Of a stretch of DNA of 64,000 nt, positions 42,569 to 51,161 are shown piece by piece (within the stretch, counting starts at the first letter, position 1; every line of letters begins with the position of its first letter). The notes beneath the pieces were generated by a model. That model was not told the DNA's origin and ran no database searches. It was given only the letters and a program-made list of their open reading frames with translations. The stretch is from Streptomyces liliifuscus (lineage in GTDB: Bacteria > Actinomycetota > Actinomycetes > Streptomycetales > Streptomycetaceae). The stretch spans positions 930,001-994,000 of the forward strand of contig NZ_CP066831.1 in the NCBI RefSeq assembly GCF_016598615.1, given 5' to 3'. The position numbers were made by a program, and so were the translations under genes.

Positions 42569-43957
42569 ATGAGCGCAAGACCCCAGCCGTCCCGTCGCCT
42601 CTTCCTCGGCATGGCCGCCACCACTCCCCTGGCCATGTCCGGCGTACTGACTCTTGGCGCCGGCACGGCCCACGCGGCCGACTCTGCGTACGTGATGTGC
42701 TACTTCACCGAGTCGACCAGCCTCGGCGCCGGCACCGACTACGGCCTTCATCTCGCCGTCAGCCCGGACTCGCTGAACTGGACACCGCTCAACCAGAACA
42801 ACCCCGTGGTCACCCCCACCGCGGGCGCCCTCGGTCTGCGCGACCCGTTCCTCATGCGCAAGCAGGACGGCACCTTCGTGGTCATCGCCACCGACCTCAA
42901 GGGCACCGACTGGAGCTACAACAGCCAGTACATCCATGTCTGGGACTCCGCCGACCTGCGCACCTTCACCGGTTACCGCCGCCTCAAGCTCCACGACATG
43001 ACCACCCACAGCTGGGCCCCCGAGGCGTTCTGGGACGCCGGGCGGGGCCAGTACGCGGTCATCTACTCCTCGGTCAACTCCAGCGGCCACAACGTGATCA
43101 TGGTGAACTACACCACCGACTTCGTCACCGCCTCGGCCCCTCAGGTCTTCTTCGACCCCGGCTACGACGTCATCGACGGCAACATGGCCGTCGGCGTCAA
43201 CGGAGTCAACTACCTCTTCTTCAAGAAGAACCAGACGCTGGTGGCGGCGAGGTCCACCTCTCTCGACCCGGGCAGCTTCACCGAGTTCGGCGCGGGTGTC
43301 GCACACGGCGGCACGGAGGCCCCGACGGTGTTCAAGTCACTGACGTCGAACACATGGTTCCTCTGGGGAGACACGTATACGCCCAATGGTGTCTTCTACG
43401 CCTGGCAGTCCAGCAACCTGGCCTCGGGCACCTGGGCCGCGCTCGACCAGAAGACCTACACCCAGCCGGTCAACTCCAAGCACTGCGGCATAGCGACGAT
43501 CACCACGGCCGAGTACAACAACCTGCTCACCAAGTGGGGCGCGCCGACCTGGAACCGGCTCAAGTCGTACAACTTCCCGGACCGTTACGTGCGGCACGCC
43601 AACTATGCCGCCCGGATCGACACGTACCCCTTCGACCTGTACACCGACTCGCAGTGGAAGCTCGTGCCGGGCCTGGCCGACAGTTCCGGGGTCTCGTTCC
43701 AGTCGGTCAACTATCCCACGCGCTATCTGCGGCACTACAACTACCAGCTCCAACTCGACGTCAACGACGGCACGTCGACATTCGCGGGCGACGCGACCTT
43801 CTACCGCACGGCGGGCCTCGCGGACAGCTCCTGGTCGTCCTTCCGCTCGTACAACAACCCGACCCGCTACGTCCGCCACGCCAACTACGTGCTGCGCATC
43901 GACCCGATCTCCACGTCCACCGAACAGCAGGACGCGACGTTCCGCGTCGGCTATTGA
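42569..43957 (+). CDS. exported GH43-like enzyme with AbfB (CBM42) domain
   Basis: A 462-residue secreted protein. The Tat signal is SRRLFLGMAATTPLAMSG, ending near THAAD. Residues about 35-330 are a five-bladed propeller of the GH43-like type (LHLAVSPDSLNWTPLN, GLRDPFLMRKQDGTF, SWAPEAFWD, GGTEAPTVFK with the probable acid Glu). Residues 330-462 are an AbfB domain, three trefoil repeats around RYVRHANY, which binds arabinofuranose side chains. Arabinan or arabinoxylan attack is likely. The aspartate base expected at the propeller N-terminus is not obvious. ATG 42569 has GGAG upstream. Confidence 0.9.
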   Translation: MSARPQPSRRLFLGMAATTPLAMSGVLTLGAGTAHAADSAYVMCYFTESTSLGAGTDYGLHLAVSPDSLNWTPLNQNNPVVTPTAGALGLRDPFLMRKQDGTFVVIATDLKGTDWSYNSQYIHVWDSADLRTFTGYRRLKLHDMTTHSWAPEAFWDAGRGQYAVIYSSVNSSGHNVIMVNYTTDFVTASAPQVFFDPGYDVIDGNMAVGVNGVNYLFFKKNQTLVAARSTSLDPGSFTEFGAGVAHGGTEAPTVFKSLTSNTWFLWGDTYTPNGVFYAWQSSNLASGTWAALDQKTYTQPVNSKHCGIATITTAEYNNLLTKWGAPTWNRLKSYNFPDRYVRHANYAARIDTYPFDLYTDSQWKLVPGLADSSGVSFQSVNYPTRYLRHYNYQLQLDVNDGTSTFAGDATFYRTAGLADSSWSSFRSYNNPTRYVRHANYVLRIDPISTSTEQQDATFRVGY

Positions 43958-43999
43958 CTCGGCTGTTGAAGGGCCGACGCCCCCTGGGATGCTCTCCGG

Positions 44000-44356
44000 A
44001 TGAAGTTGAGCGCGATAACGATCGACTGCCCTGATCCACTGGCTCTGGCGGCGTTCTATCAACAGGCCACCGGCCTGACACCCCACCCGAAGTCCGACGC
44101 CGACTTCGCTGCTCTCACCTGCGAGAACGGGCTCTCCATCGGCTTCCAACGGGTCGACAACCACCAGGCTCCAGGCTGGCCCGACCAGACGGTTCCCCAA
44201 CAGCTCCACCTCGACTTCACGGTCGACGACCTGGACGAGGCCGAGGCCCGCCTGCTGGAACTGGGCGCGGGCAAACCGGCCCACCAACCGGACGAGTCCA
44301 GCTGGCGAGTCCTGACCGACCCGGCCGGACACCCCTTCTGCGTGACCAGAGGCTGA
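44000..44356 (+). CDS. VOC-family (glyoxalase-like) protein
   Basis: A 118-residue VOC protein of the small single-domain type. It opens MKLSAITIDCPDPLALAAFYQ and closes with RVLTDPAGHPFCVTR, the expected beta-alpha-beta-beta-beta halves. His in LHLDFTVDDL and Glu/His in the closing strand may bind metal. It lies alone between the glycosidase and methyltransferase genes, with 73 bp to the latter. No catalytic role can be assigned. Confidence 0.88.
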   Translation: MKLSAITIDCPDPLALAAFYQQATGLTPHPKSDADFAALTCENGLSIGFQRVDNHQAPGWPDQTVPQQLHLDFTVDDLDEAEARLLELGAGKPAHQPDESSWRVLTDPAGHPFCVTRG

Positions 44357-44429
44357 TCCCTCTCAGCGCGATTCATTGGCTTGTTCTGGGACCAGCAATG
44401 ATGCGAGTGACCGCACTAGGGTCGGCATC

Positions 44430-45071
44430 ATGGCAGTCGACGAGGATGCCCTTCTGGCGGAGCAGATTGCTTACTACCGGGCCCGCGCGCCCGAGTACGA
44501 CCGGGTCTATGCCGAGCGTCAGGATCTGCGCGACCTGCTGACCCTGGTCGACGACCTCCCGATTGCCGGGGACGTGCTGGAGCTGGCCTGCGGGACGGGG
44601 CAGTGGACCGGGGCGTTGGCCGCGCGGGCGCGCTCGGTCACCGCTGTCGACGCGTCACCGGAGATGCTGGGTATCGCTCGAGCACGGACCGCCTCCGCCA
44701 AGGTCGGGTTCGAGCGGGTCGACGTGTTCAAGTGGCAGCCGCCGCGCCGCTACGACACCGTGTTCTTCGCCTTCTGGCTCTCCCATGTCCCGCCGTCCCG
44801 GCTCGGTGACTTCTGGAACACCGTGGCCGCCGCGCTCGCACCGCACGGCAAGGCCGTCTTCATCGACGAAGGGCCTTCCGCCGCCGCCCGTGCGGAAGTA
44901 GCCGCGGAAGTGCGTCGACTCGACGACGGCAGCGAGTACCGCATCGTGAAGGTCTTCCACGAACCGGAGGAACTCACTGGCGAACTAACCGAGTTGGGAT
45001 GGTCCGCCGACATCCGGACGCGGGAGGAGTTCATCGTCGGCATCGCAGAACCACGTTCCGCGACGCGTTGA
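44430..45071 (+). CDS. class I SAM-dependent methyltransferase
   Basis: A 213-residue methyltransferase. Motif I is VLELACGTGQWTGALA, the acidic strand 2 loop is VTAVDASPEMLG, and the later strand reads YDTVFFAFWLSHVPP. The N-terminal YYRARAPEYDRVYAER helix is common in small-molecule methyltransferases. ATG 44430 is the likely start, with AGGG at 9 bp; the frame is open upstream but without a site. It may be co-transcribed with the VOC gene. Target unknown. Confidence 0.92.
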   Translation: MAVDEDALLAEQIAYYRARAPEYDRVYAERQDLRDLLTLVDDLPIAGDVLELACGTGQWTGALAARARSVTAVDASPEMLGIARARTASAKVGFERVDVFKWQPPRRYDTVFFAFWLSHVPPSRLGDFWNTVAAALAPHGKAVFIDEGPSAAARAEVAAEVRRLDDGSEYRIVKVFHEPEELTGELTELGWSADIRTREEFIVGIAEPRSATR

Positions 45072-45257
45072 GTTACTCCAAAACCAGTGGAGCCGCGCCC
45101 CTGTGCGCCACTACCGTGCTGCCGGACCAAGTCGTCTGGGACGGGACGTGCCGTTGTACACCGTGTGAGAACCCCCGAGTGCTGAATCGTCGCGCGTCGC
45201 GCAGTTGCGCCGCGCTCCTTTTTGCTGCGGATTTCTCACTGGAACCGGTGTACTTCT

Positions 45258-45815
45258 GTGCTCGAAAACTGGGTGGTCATGCCCACCTGCCTTCCGCTGG
45301 TTCTCCGCCGTTGCCACGCGTGCGCGTCCGAGCGTTTCCGGGCGAACGGCAAGTTTCGCGTCAACGCACACCACAAGCTCATCGACGCCTGGCTCCTCGC
45401 GCTCTGTACCGTCTGCGGGGAGACCACGAAGCTCACGGTCCTGGAGCGGATGAACGTGCGCTCCGTACGACCCGAGCTGCTGGACCGGCTGCATGACAAC
45501 GACCCTGGCCTGGCAACCGAGTTGCTCCAGGATCCGGTCGTGCGGCGCCGCAACCGCATCGCCCTCGACTGGGACAACGCCTGGCGCCTCGACACCGGCG
45601 GATCGGATCACCCGGATCGCGAGGTGAACGATGTGCTCGATGTATCGGTCCGCTTCGCGGCTCGGATCCCTGTCCGGCCGGTGCGACTGATCGCTGAAGG
45701 TTGCGGTCTCTCGCGGGCCGAGGTCGGGAGACTGATCACGGAGGGGAACCTGGTGTCGGCGATCCGGCTGAGCGGCACGCTCTCCGGCGACTTCACCTTC
45801 ACGCTCAAACGCTGA
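45258..45815 (+). CDS. DUF1062 zinc-ribbon protein
   Basis: A 185-residue DUF1062 protein. Two Cys pairs, RRCHACASE and LCTVCGETT, probably bind zinc. A long charged middle and a C-terminal segment with LSRAEVGRLITEGNLVS resembling an RNA/DNA-binding S4-like turn follow. The family has no defined function. GTG 45258 (VLENWVVMPTCLP) is the likely start because DUF1062 proteins usually begin this way; an in-frame start at 45222 is less likely. A very strong hairpin follows its stop. It is a single-gene unit. Confidence 0.82.
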   Translation: MLENWVVMPTCLPLVLRRCHACASERFRANGKFRVNAHHKLIDAWLLALCTVCGETTKLTVLERMNVRSVRPELLDRLHDNDPGLATELLQDPVVRRRNRIALDWDNAWRLDTGGSDHPDREVNDVLDVSVRFAARIPVRPVRLIAEGCGLSRAEVGRLITEGNLVSAIRLSGTLSGDFTFTLKR

Positions 45816-45821
45816 GCCCCC

Positions 45822-45872
45822 TCGGGACCAGGGGCCTGTCCGGCGAGATCTGCCGGACAGGCCCCTGGTCCC
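45822..45872. terminator. very strong bidirectional hairpin
   Basis: Perfect 22 bp arms (45822-45843 and 45851-45872, core ACCAGGGGCCTGTCCGG) around a GAGATCT loop. It lies between the DUF1062 gene and the convergent membrane-protein gene and is the longest perfect stem in the window. Confidence 0.9.
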
Positions 45873-45937
45873 GCACATGCCTCACAGCACTCAACCAACG
45901 GGCACACGAGCAACGGCCACCCGGACAAACGTCGAGC

Positions 45938-46591
45938 TCAGCCCGCCGCGCCGTCGAGCAGCCGGCTGTAGCGCAGCCGCAGCGCCCGCTCCGTGCTGGC
46001 CGCCACAGTTGCGAGCCCGACCACGGTGTTGGCCCATGCCGACAGATCAATGGGCGAGGTGAACGTCCCGACGTACTGGGCGACGCCCTCCGGCGCCCGG
46101 GTGACCTGTTCGGCGAGCTGAAGGATCAGGAGCACCAGGCCGATGACGAGCACGATCACCGAGAGGAAACCGACACAGCGGCTCAGTGCCGGGTGCGATC
46201 GGTCGAGACGCGCGCGGCGCCCCTCTGCGGAGGCGGGATCCGGGACGAGTTGGTGCTCGGCGCCCTCGGCGGTGACGTAGTGGCAGCGTCTGAGCCCGAA
46301 TCCGCTCGTCCTCACTTCGACGGTGCCGCCCAGGACGGGGAAGACGGCAGGGACTTTGGACTCGGCGTGATGCCTGCCGTCGAGGTACAGGTGGGCCTTG
46401 ACGTAGCCCTCCGACGCATTCTGATGCTTGACGTCGACGGCGTAGACCGTCGGCCTGCCGTCGTCGTTCATCAGCCGAAGATGGAACAGTGCGCGCGTAA
46501 GCATCTGCCACCAGCGGAAACGCTTCAACGGTCGCCCGTCCCCGGGCTTGACCCGTTGTACGGCCCGACGATGCCGCCACTCCTTGAGCAT
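45938..46591 (-). CDS. membrane protein of unknown function
   Basis: A 217-residue protein: a basic N-terminus, a soluble middle of about 100 residues (GYVKAHLYLDGRHHAESKVPA), then two close hydrophobic spans in CVGFLSVIVLVIGLVLLILQL and SAWANTVVGLATVAAS. No domain is recognised. It starts 19 bp after the end of the secreted peptidase gene on the same strand and is probably co-transcribed with it. Its soluble part may face the cytoplasm. Function unknown. Confidence 0.78.
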   Translation of the reverse strand: MLKEWRHRRAVQRVKPGDGRPLKRFRWWQMLTRALFHLRLMNDDGRPTVYAVDVKHQNASEGYVKAHLYLDGRHHAESKVPAVFPVLGGTVEVRTSGFGLRRCHYVTAEGAEHQLVPDPASAEGRRARLDRSHPALSRCVGFLSVIVLVIGLVLLILQLAEQVTRAPEGVAQYVGTFTSPIDLSAWANTVVGLATVAASTERALRLRYSRLLDGAAG

Positions 46592-46610
46592 GTCTCCCCT
46601 CCCGCTCCCG

Positions 46611-48065
46611 CTACTTGCCCGGCTCCGCCGCGCAGGCGAGGTCCCGCGCAGGGCTCCGCCCGGTGGTCAGGAACGCCGTCACCGTGTCGTTCGCGCACGT
46701 GTTGCGGCCGTACGGATAGACCCCGTGTCCGCCCTGGTCGGCCGTCACCATCGTGGCCCGCTTCCCGAACGCCCGCCGCAGTTCCTGGGCGCCGGCGAGC
46801 GGTGTCGCCGGGTCGCGCTCGTTCTGCGCGACGAGCACGTTCGACGGGCCCCGGTCACCGATGCGTACCGGCGGCTCGACGCGCTCGGTCGGCCAGAACG
46901 CGCACGGTCCTATGCCGGCCGTGGAGGCGCCCAGCATCGGGTACTTCAGCCGGTCGACCGCGACATTGCGCTGGTACTCCCGGACCGTCCCCGGCCAGCG
47001 TGTATCACCGCACACGACGGAGAAACGGGCGGACATGAAGTTGTCCATGTCTCCCGTCGGCGGGTCGATCGGCAACGGCCGGCCCGTGTCGAGCGCCTGC
47101 CAGGTCTTCGCCAGCTGAGGCAGGAGCGAGTCGTCGTAGAGGTCCCCGAACGTGAGCCCGCGGAACAGCGTCCCGTCGATACCGTGGACCGGCTTCGCCT
47201 CCAACCGCTCCGCCAGGTCGAAGAACTTCGCGGTCACCTGCTCCGACGTGGTGCCCAGACCGTACTCGGGGTGCGCGGCCGCGAACGCCGCGAAGTCCGG
47301 GAACCGGTCCTCCATACCCCGGCCGAACAACCGCATGGCCGTGGCGTCGTACCCACCGGGGCCCAGGTTGCTGTCGAGCACGATCCGGTCGCTGCGTTTC
47401 GGGAACATCGTCGTGTACACCGCGCCGAGGTAGGAGCCGTAGGAAGCACCGTGGTACGAGAGCTTCGGCTCGCCCAGCGCCACCCGGATCCGGTCCATGT
47501 CGCGCGCGGTGTTCGCCGTGGTGGTGTGCGGCAGCATCCACGCCGTCCGCGAGGTGGCGCACTGCCGGGCGACGGTCCGCGCCTTCCCCGCATCACGAGC
47601 GACATCGGCCGCGGTGTGCGCGTACGTCGGGAAGTTGCCGCGTGACTGCTGTTCCGGCGTCAGATCACAGGTCACCGGTGTGCTGCGGGCAACTCCACGC
47701 GGGTCGAAGCCGATCACGTCGTAGGAGTCCAACACCTGCTGCGGCAGCCCCGACTCGGCGAGAACGGCCGGCCAGCCGAGTCCCGTGATGCCGGGGCCGC
47801 CCGGATTGGTCACCAGCACGCCGCGGCGCTGCGCCGGCTTCTCGCTCGCCAGCCGGGAGATCGCGATCTCGATCTGCCGGCCGTCGGGATCCCGGTAGTC
47901 CAGCGGGACTTCGAGCGTCGAGCACTCCAGACGGGGTGCGGCGACCTTCTCCGGGCACGGACCCCACCGCACGGTGTCCGGCGTCGCGGCCACCGACACT
48001 CCGGGAACCGCGGTCGCCGCCGCCACCGCGGTGGCGGCGAGGGAGAGGGATAAAGCTCTGCGCAT
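46611..48065 (-). CDS. secreted alpha/beta-hydrolase peptidase (tripeptidyl aminopeptidase-like)
   Basis: A 484-residue secreted hydrolase of the Streptomyces tripeptidyl-aminopeptidase (TAP/SlpD-like) group. The signal is RALSLSLAATAVAAATAVPG; the nucleophile is in YHGASYGSYLG; LVTNPGGPGITGLG is the oxyanion segment and DQGGHGVYPYG carries the probable His. The C-terminal TAP-like domain and Cys pairs (CTLEV region, CAFWP) fit. It releases N-terminal peptides outside the cell. ATG 48065 has AGGAGG at 8 bp; upstream frame is not signal-like. It may be controlled by the palindrome array upstream. Confidence 0.92.
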   Translation of the reverse strand: MRRALSLSLAATAVAAATAVPGVSVAATPDTVRWGPCPEKVAAPRLECSTLEVPLDYRDPDGRQIEIAISRLASEKPAQRRGVLVTNPGGPGITGLGWPAVLAESGLPQQVLDSYDVIGFDPRGVARSTPVTCDLTPEQQSRGNFPTYAHTAADVARDAGKARTVARQCATSRTAWMLPHTTTANTARDMDRIRVALGEPKLSYHGASYGSYLGAVYTTMFPKRSDRIVLDSNLGPGGYDATAMRLFGRGMEDRFPDFAAFAAAHPEYGLGTTSEQVTAKFFDLAERLEAKPVHGIDGTLFRGLTFGDLYDDSLLPQLAKTWQALDTGRPLPIDPPTGDMDNFMSARFSVVCGDTRWPGTVREYQRNVAVDRLKYPMLGASTAGIGPCAFWPTERVEPPVRIGDRGPSNVLVAQNERDPATPLAGAQELRRAFGKRATMVTADQGGHGVYPYGRNTCANDTVTAFLTTGRSPARDLACAAEPGK

Positions 48066-48196
48066 CTGTTGTCCTCCTGAGGGGCCTACGGGAGCGCTGG
48101 AACGGGTGGCCTCGGGACAGCCCCGCCGCCCGCCGTTCATGCGGAACAGCGCCCATGCATCCACCTCAGCCGCCGTCGCGGTCATCTGACAGGGCG

Positions 48197-48266
48197 TGAT
48201 GTCATCGGTTGACCATGACGTTCGTCAGGACGAAGGCATGACGTGGCGTCACTGACGTGGTGTCAC
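48197..48266. promoter_or_regulatory. array of four TGACG/CGTCA-type palindromes
   Basis: TGATGTCA (48197-48204), TGACGTTCGTCA (48216-48227), TGACGTGGCGTCAC (48239-48252) and TGACGTGGTGTCAC (48253-48266). The last two are adjacent copies differing by one base. They lie 130-200 bp upstream of the peptidase start, and this regulator-like layout suggests cooperative binding. The rest of the 371 bp gap (48066-48436) shows only a 14 bp palindrome CCGCATCGATGCGG at 48420-48433 and no gene. Confidence 0.55.
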
Positions 48267-48436
48267 TACCGCCTCCCGGAGGACCGGAGAGGCAGCCCGA
48301 AACGGGCCCTTGCTGGGGCCGGGAGACCTCTGGCAGGTCGGCGGTACGGGCAGCCCGCGGCGGATCGGAGGACAGCATCGCGGTCACCCGCGACCTGGAT
48401 CTCGACGCCGACGGGCCGGCCGCATCGATGCGGTCG

Positions 48437-49420
48437 TCAGGCAGTGAGCCGTTCGCTGACCTCCCAGAGGCGGGCGGCCGCCTCCGGGTCGACGGCACGG
48501 GACAGTACGCCCGGGACACTGTCCCCGCCGGCCCAGGCGGCCTCGTTCTCGGGGGTCACCAGCGGGCTGATGTCGACGTTCTCGCAGTACACCCCGCCGA
48601 GACCGTCGAGCTGCGGGCTGGTCGCGCACCAGACGCTGGTGGCCGCGCCCTGCTGCACGGTCTTCATCTGGCGCTCGGGGTCACGGACGGGCCGCCCCTC
48701 GCTGTCCAGCGCGCCCGCGGCCTGGAGAGCCGCCGGGTCGAGGTGCTTGACCAGGCCGGTGTCGACGATGAGACCCGGGTGCACGGCGAACGCCCGGATG
48801 CCCTGCGCCTGCCCGCGCCGGTCCACCTCCACGGCGAACAGGGCGTTGGCCGTCTTCGACTGGCCGTAGGCCACGAAGGGCTCGTAGGTCCGGTGCTCGA
48901 AGTGCAGGTCGTCGAAGTCGACGCCGGCGAAGCGGATGCCCCGCGACGACAGCGCCACTACCCGCGCACCCCCGGCCGCGACCAGCGCGGGCCACAGCCG
49001 GGTGGTCAACTGGAAGTGCCCCAGGTGATTGGTGGCGAACTGCCCCTCGTATCCGCGCGCGTCCCGCGCCAGCGGGGTCGCCATGATTCCGGCACTGTTG
49101 ACCAGGAGGTGCAGCGGACGCCCGGAGGCCAGGATCTTCTCCGCGAAGGCGTCGATGGACGCCGGGTCCAGCAGGTCCAGGTGCCCGACCTCGGCGCCGG
49201 GCACGTCCTTGAGCGCCGTCCGGGCCCGCTCCACGTCCCGCGCCGGTACGACGACCTCGGCGCCGGCTGCACGCAGGACGCGGGCCGTCTCCAGCCCGAT
49301 GCCGGAGTAGCCGCCGGTGACGATCGCGACCTTTCCGGTCAGGTCGATCCCCTTGATCACCTCCTCGGCGGTGGACGTGGCGCCGAAGCCGGAACCCAGG
49401 GGGTGCTGTGTGGTGGTCAT
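48437..49420 (-). CDS. short-chain dehydrogenase (RDH/WWOX-like)
   Basis: A 327-residue SDR of the extended-tail type. The cofactor motif is TGGYSGIG, followed by NSAGIMATP and the active-site YGQSKTAN. The C-terminal part GLGGVYCENVDISPLV is typical of this actinobacterial subgroup, which reduces carbonyl or quinone substrates. ATG 49420 has GAGGAGA upstream. The AraC regulator gene begins divergently 108 bp away and probably controls it. Substrate unknown. Confidence 0.92.
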   Translation of the reverse strand: MTTTQHPLGSGFGATSTAEEVIKGIDLTGKVAIVTGGYSGIGLETARVLRAAGAEVVVPARDVERARTALKDVPGAEVGHLDLLDPASIDAFAEKILASGRPLHLLVNSAGIMATPLARDARGYEGQFATNHLGHFQLTTRLWPALVAAGGARVVALSSRGIRFAGVDFDDLHFEHRTYEPFVAYGQSKTANALFAVEVDRRGQAQGIRAFAVHPGLIVDTGLVKHLDPAALQAAGALDSEGRPVRDPERQMKTVQQGAATSVWCATSPQLDGLGGVYCENVDISPLVTPENEAAWAGGDSVPGVLSRAVDPEAAARLWEVSERLTA

Positions 49421-49493
49421 GTCTGGTCTCTCCTCAAGCCTCAGGTCGAGCTGTCCAGACCACCGTAGGTCGGCGGATCCGTACGATGAATGC

Positions 49494-49522
49494 TTGAGAA
49501 TCCGCATTACTTGCGTGATAGT
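49494..49522 (+). promoter_or_regulatory. candidate sigma-70-like promoter of the AraC gene
   Basis: TTGAGA (49494-49499) and GATAGT (49517-49522) are spaced 17 bp and end 6 bp before ATG 49529. With no ribosome site, the transcript may begin at the start codon itself (leaderless). Confidence 0.5.
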
Positions 49523-49528
49523 TCGAAT

Positions 49529-50473
49529 ATGACCGTAGACCCACTGTCCGACGCCCTCGCCGTCGCCGACGCCCGCAGCGTGTTCTCCGGCGGCTTCGAG
49601 GCCGGCGGGGACTGGGCGATCCGGCTGCGCGGCCGAGACCGGCTGAAGGTGAACGCCGTACTGCGCGGCAGCTGTCTGCTGGTCCGTGAGTCGGGCGGCG
49701 AACCCCTGCGGCTCGCCGAGGGGGACGTCGTGGTCTCCGACGGCAGGCAGCCCTACATGCTGTGCAGCGGGCCCGGCATCGAGCCGACCGACTCCGACGA
49801 CGTCGTCATGGACCCGGCGACCCGGATGGTCCGACTCGGCCAGGGCGAGGACGTGGACGTCGCCTGCGTGTCCGGGCACATCGACCTGAGCCGTGACCGC
49901 GGCGACCTGCTGCGCCGGGCGCTGCCGGAACTCGTCCACGTTCGGGCCGACTCGCCCGAGGCCGGCGTACTGCGGTGGCTCATCGGGCAGTTGACGGCGG
50001 AGATGAAGACGCGCCGGGCCGGCGTCGAGTTCGTCTCGGCCCAGCTAGCGCAGCTGATGTTCGTGCAGGTGCTGCGGATCTGTCTGACCGACTCGGACGG
50101 GCTGCCGCCCGGCTGGCTCCGCGCCCTCGCCGACGAACGGCTCGCCCCGGCGCTGCGCCTGATGCACGGCGACCCGGCCCACCCCTGGCAGCTGGAGGAA
50201 CTCGCCCGGGCGGCGGCGATGTCCCGCACCACGTTCGCCGTACGTTTCAAGGAGGCGGCCGGGGTGCCGCCGCTGACGTACCTGCTGAACTGGCGTATGA
50301 GCCTGGCCGCCCGGGCCCTGAGGCAGGACACCGCCCCGGTCGCGGCCCTCGCCCGCTCGGTCGGCTACACCTCCGAGAGCGCCTTCAGCAACGCCTTCAA
50401 GCGGGCGGTGGGCGTGGCGCCGCGGACCTACCGGGTAGAGGCCGCCGCCGGGACTCGTCCGAGCGACGGCTGA
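49529..50473 (+). CDS. AraC-family regulator with cupin-type effector domain
   Basis: A 314-residue AraC regulator. Residues 1-200 form the sensor domain (GCLLV... LAEGDVVVSDGRQPYML), and the C-terminal two helix-turn-helix units are LEELARAAAMSRTTFAVRFKEAAG and VAALARSVGYTSESAFSNAFKRAVG. It is divergent from an SDR gene, a common arrangement where the regulator activates the enzyme in response to its substrate. ATG 49529 is used; the open frame starts at 49490 but without any ribosome site. Leaderless transcription is likely. Confidence 0.93.
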   Translation: MTVDPLSDALAVADARSVFSGGFEAGGDWAIRLRGRDRLKVNAVLRGSCLLVRESGGEPLRLAEGDVVVSDGRQPYMLCSGPGIEPTDSDDVVMDPATRMVRLGQGEDVDVACVSGHIDLSRDRGDLLRRALPELVHVRADSPEAGVLRWLIGQLTAEMKTRRAGVEFVSAQLAQLMFVQVLRICLTDSDGLPPGWLRALADERLAPALRLMHGDPAHPWQLEELARAAAMSRTTFAVRFKEAAGVPPLTYLLNWRMSLAARALRQDTAPVAALARSVGYTSESAFSNAFKRAVGVAPRTYRVEAAAGTRPSDG

Positions 50474-50517
50474 TCCCGTACCGGCATAGCGCCCGCCCCG
50501 GCAACTTCAGCGACGAC

Positions 50518-51084
50518 TCAGTAGGGATGCCGGTCGGGCTTGTGCGACCAGGTTTCGTAGGCCTGAATGCCGAGTTCGGGGTGGATCTGCTCCACGTGGA
50601 TTCGGCGCTGGTCGAGGGGCTTCTGGAAGTCCTCGTACTGGAAGGCGTCGTCGAAGCCGATCTCGCGCGTGGCCTTCAGATCGCAGCTGTAGTAGACGTT
50701 GTCGATCCGCGACCAGTAGATGGCGCTCATGCACATCGGGCAGGGAGCGCCGCTGATGTAGATCGAACAGCCTTTGAGCATCCGGGCCCGCTCCGGTACC
50801 GGGTCTGGCGATCCGTCGGGGCGCGGCACGTATTCGAGCGTGCTCTCGTTCTGGTGTTCCGGCGATATCGAGGGAGCCTCGGGATTCAGGCGCTGCACTG
50901 CCTTGCGAATGGTCTCCACTTCGGCGTGCGCGGTGGGGTCCCCTGTGAGCAGAACGCGGTTCTGACCCCGGGCCACGATTTCGTCGTCCCGGGTGATCAC
51001 GGCACCGAACGGACCGCCCCAGCCCTCTTCGACGGATTCGGTGGCCAGCCGTACCGCTTCGGTCAGAAACTCCTTGTGACTCAT
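50518..51084 (-). CDS. nucleoside/guanine deaminase (CDA fold)
   Basis: A 188-residue zinc deaminase. The first zinc motif is TAHAEVETI with the catalytic Glu and the second is APCPMCMSAIYW. The layout, with a 60-residue insert between them (SISPEHQNESTLEYVP), matches guanine/nucleoside deaminases such as GuaD-type proteins. It converts an exocyclic amine to a keto group. ATG 51084 is the start. It diverges from the ABM-domain gene at 51162. The insert is longer than in minimal deaminases. Confidence 0.91.
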   Translation of the reverse strand: MSHKEFLTEAVRLATESVEEGWGGPFGAVITRDDEIVARGQNRVLLTGDPTAHAEVETIRKAVQRLNPEAPSISPEHQNESTLEYVPRPDGSPDPVPERARMLKGCSIYISGAPCPMCMSAIYWSRIDNVYYSCDLKATREIGFDDAFQYEDFQKPLDQRRIHVEQIHPELGIQAYETWSHKPDRHPY

Positions 51085-51161
51085 GTCGGACCTCCGCTCG
51101 GCGTCACCGATAAATCTGCCCCGTTTGTCCGATAACTCCCCTTGGAATTAGACTACTCCGT

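Noticed and set aside
48420..48433. CCGCATCGATGCGG as a terminator
   Set aside because: It is a palindrome without a loop, so a hairpin would be strained. A binding site is more likely, with no evidence.
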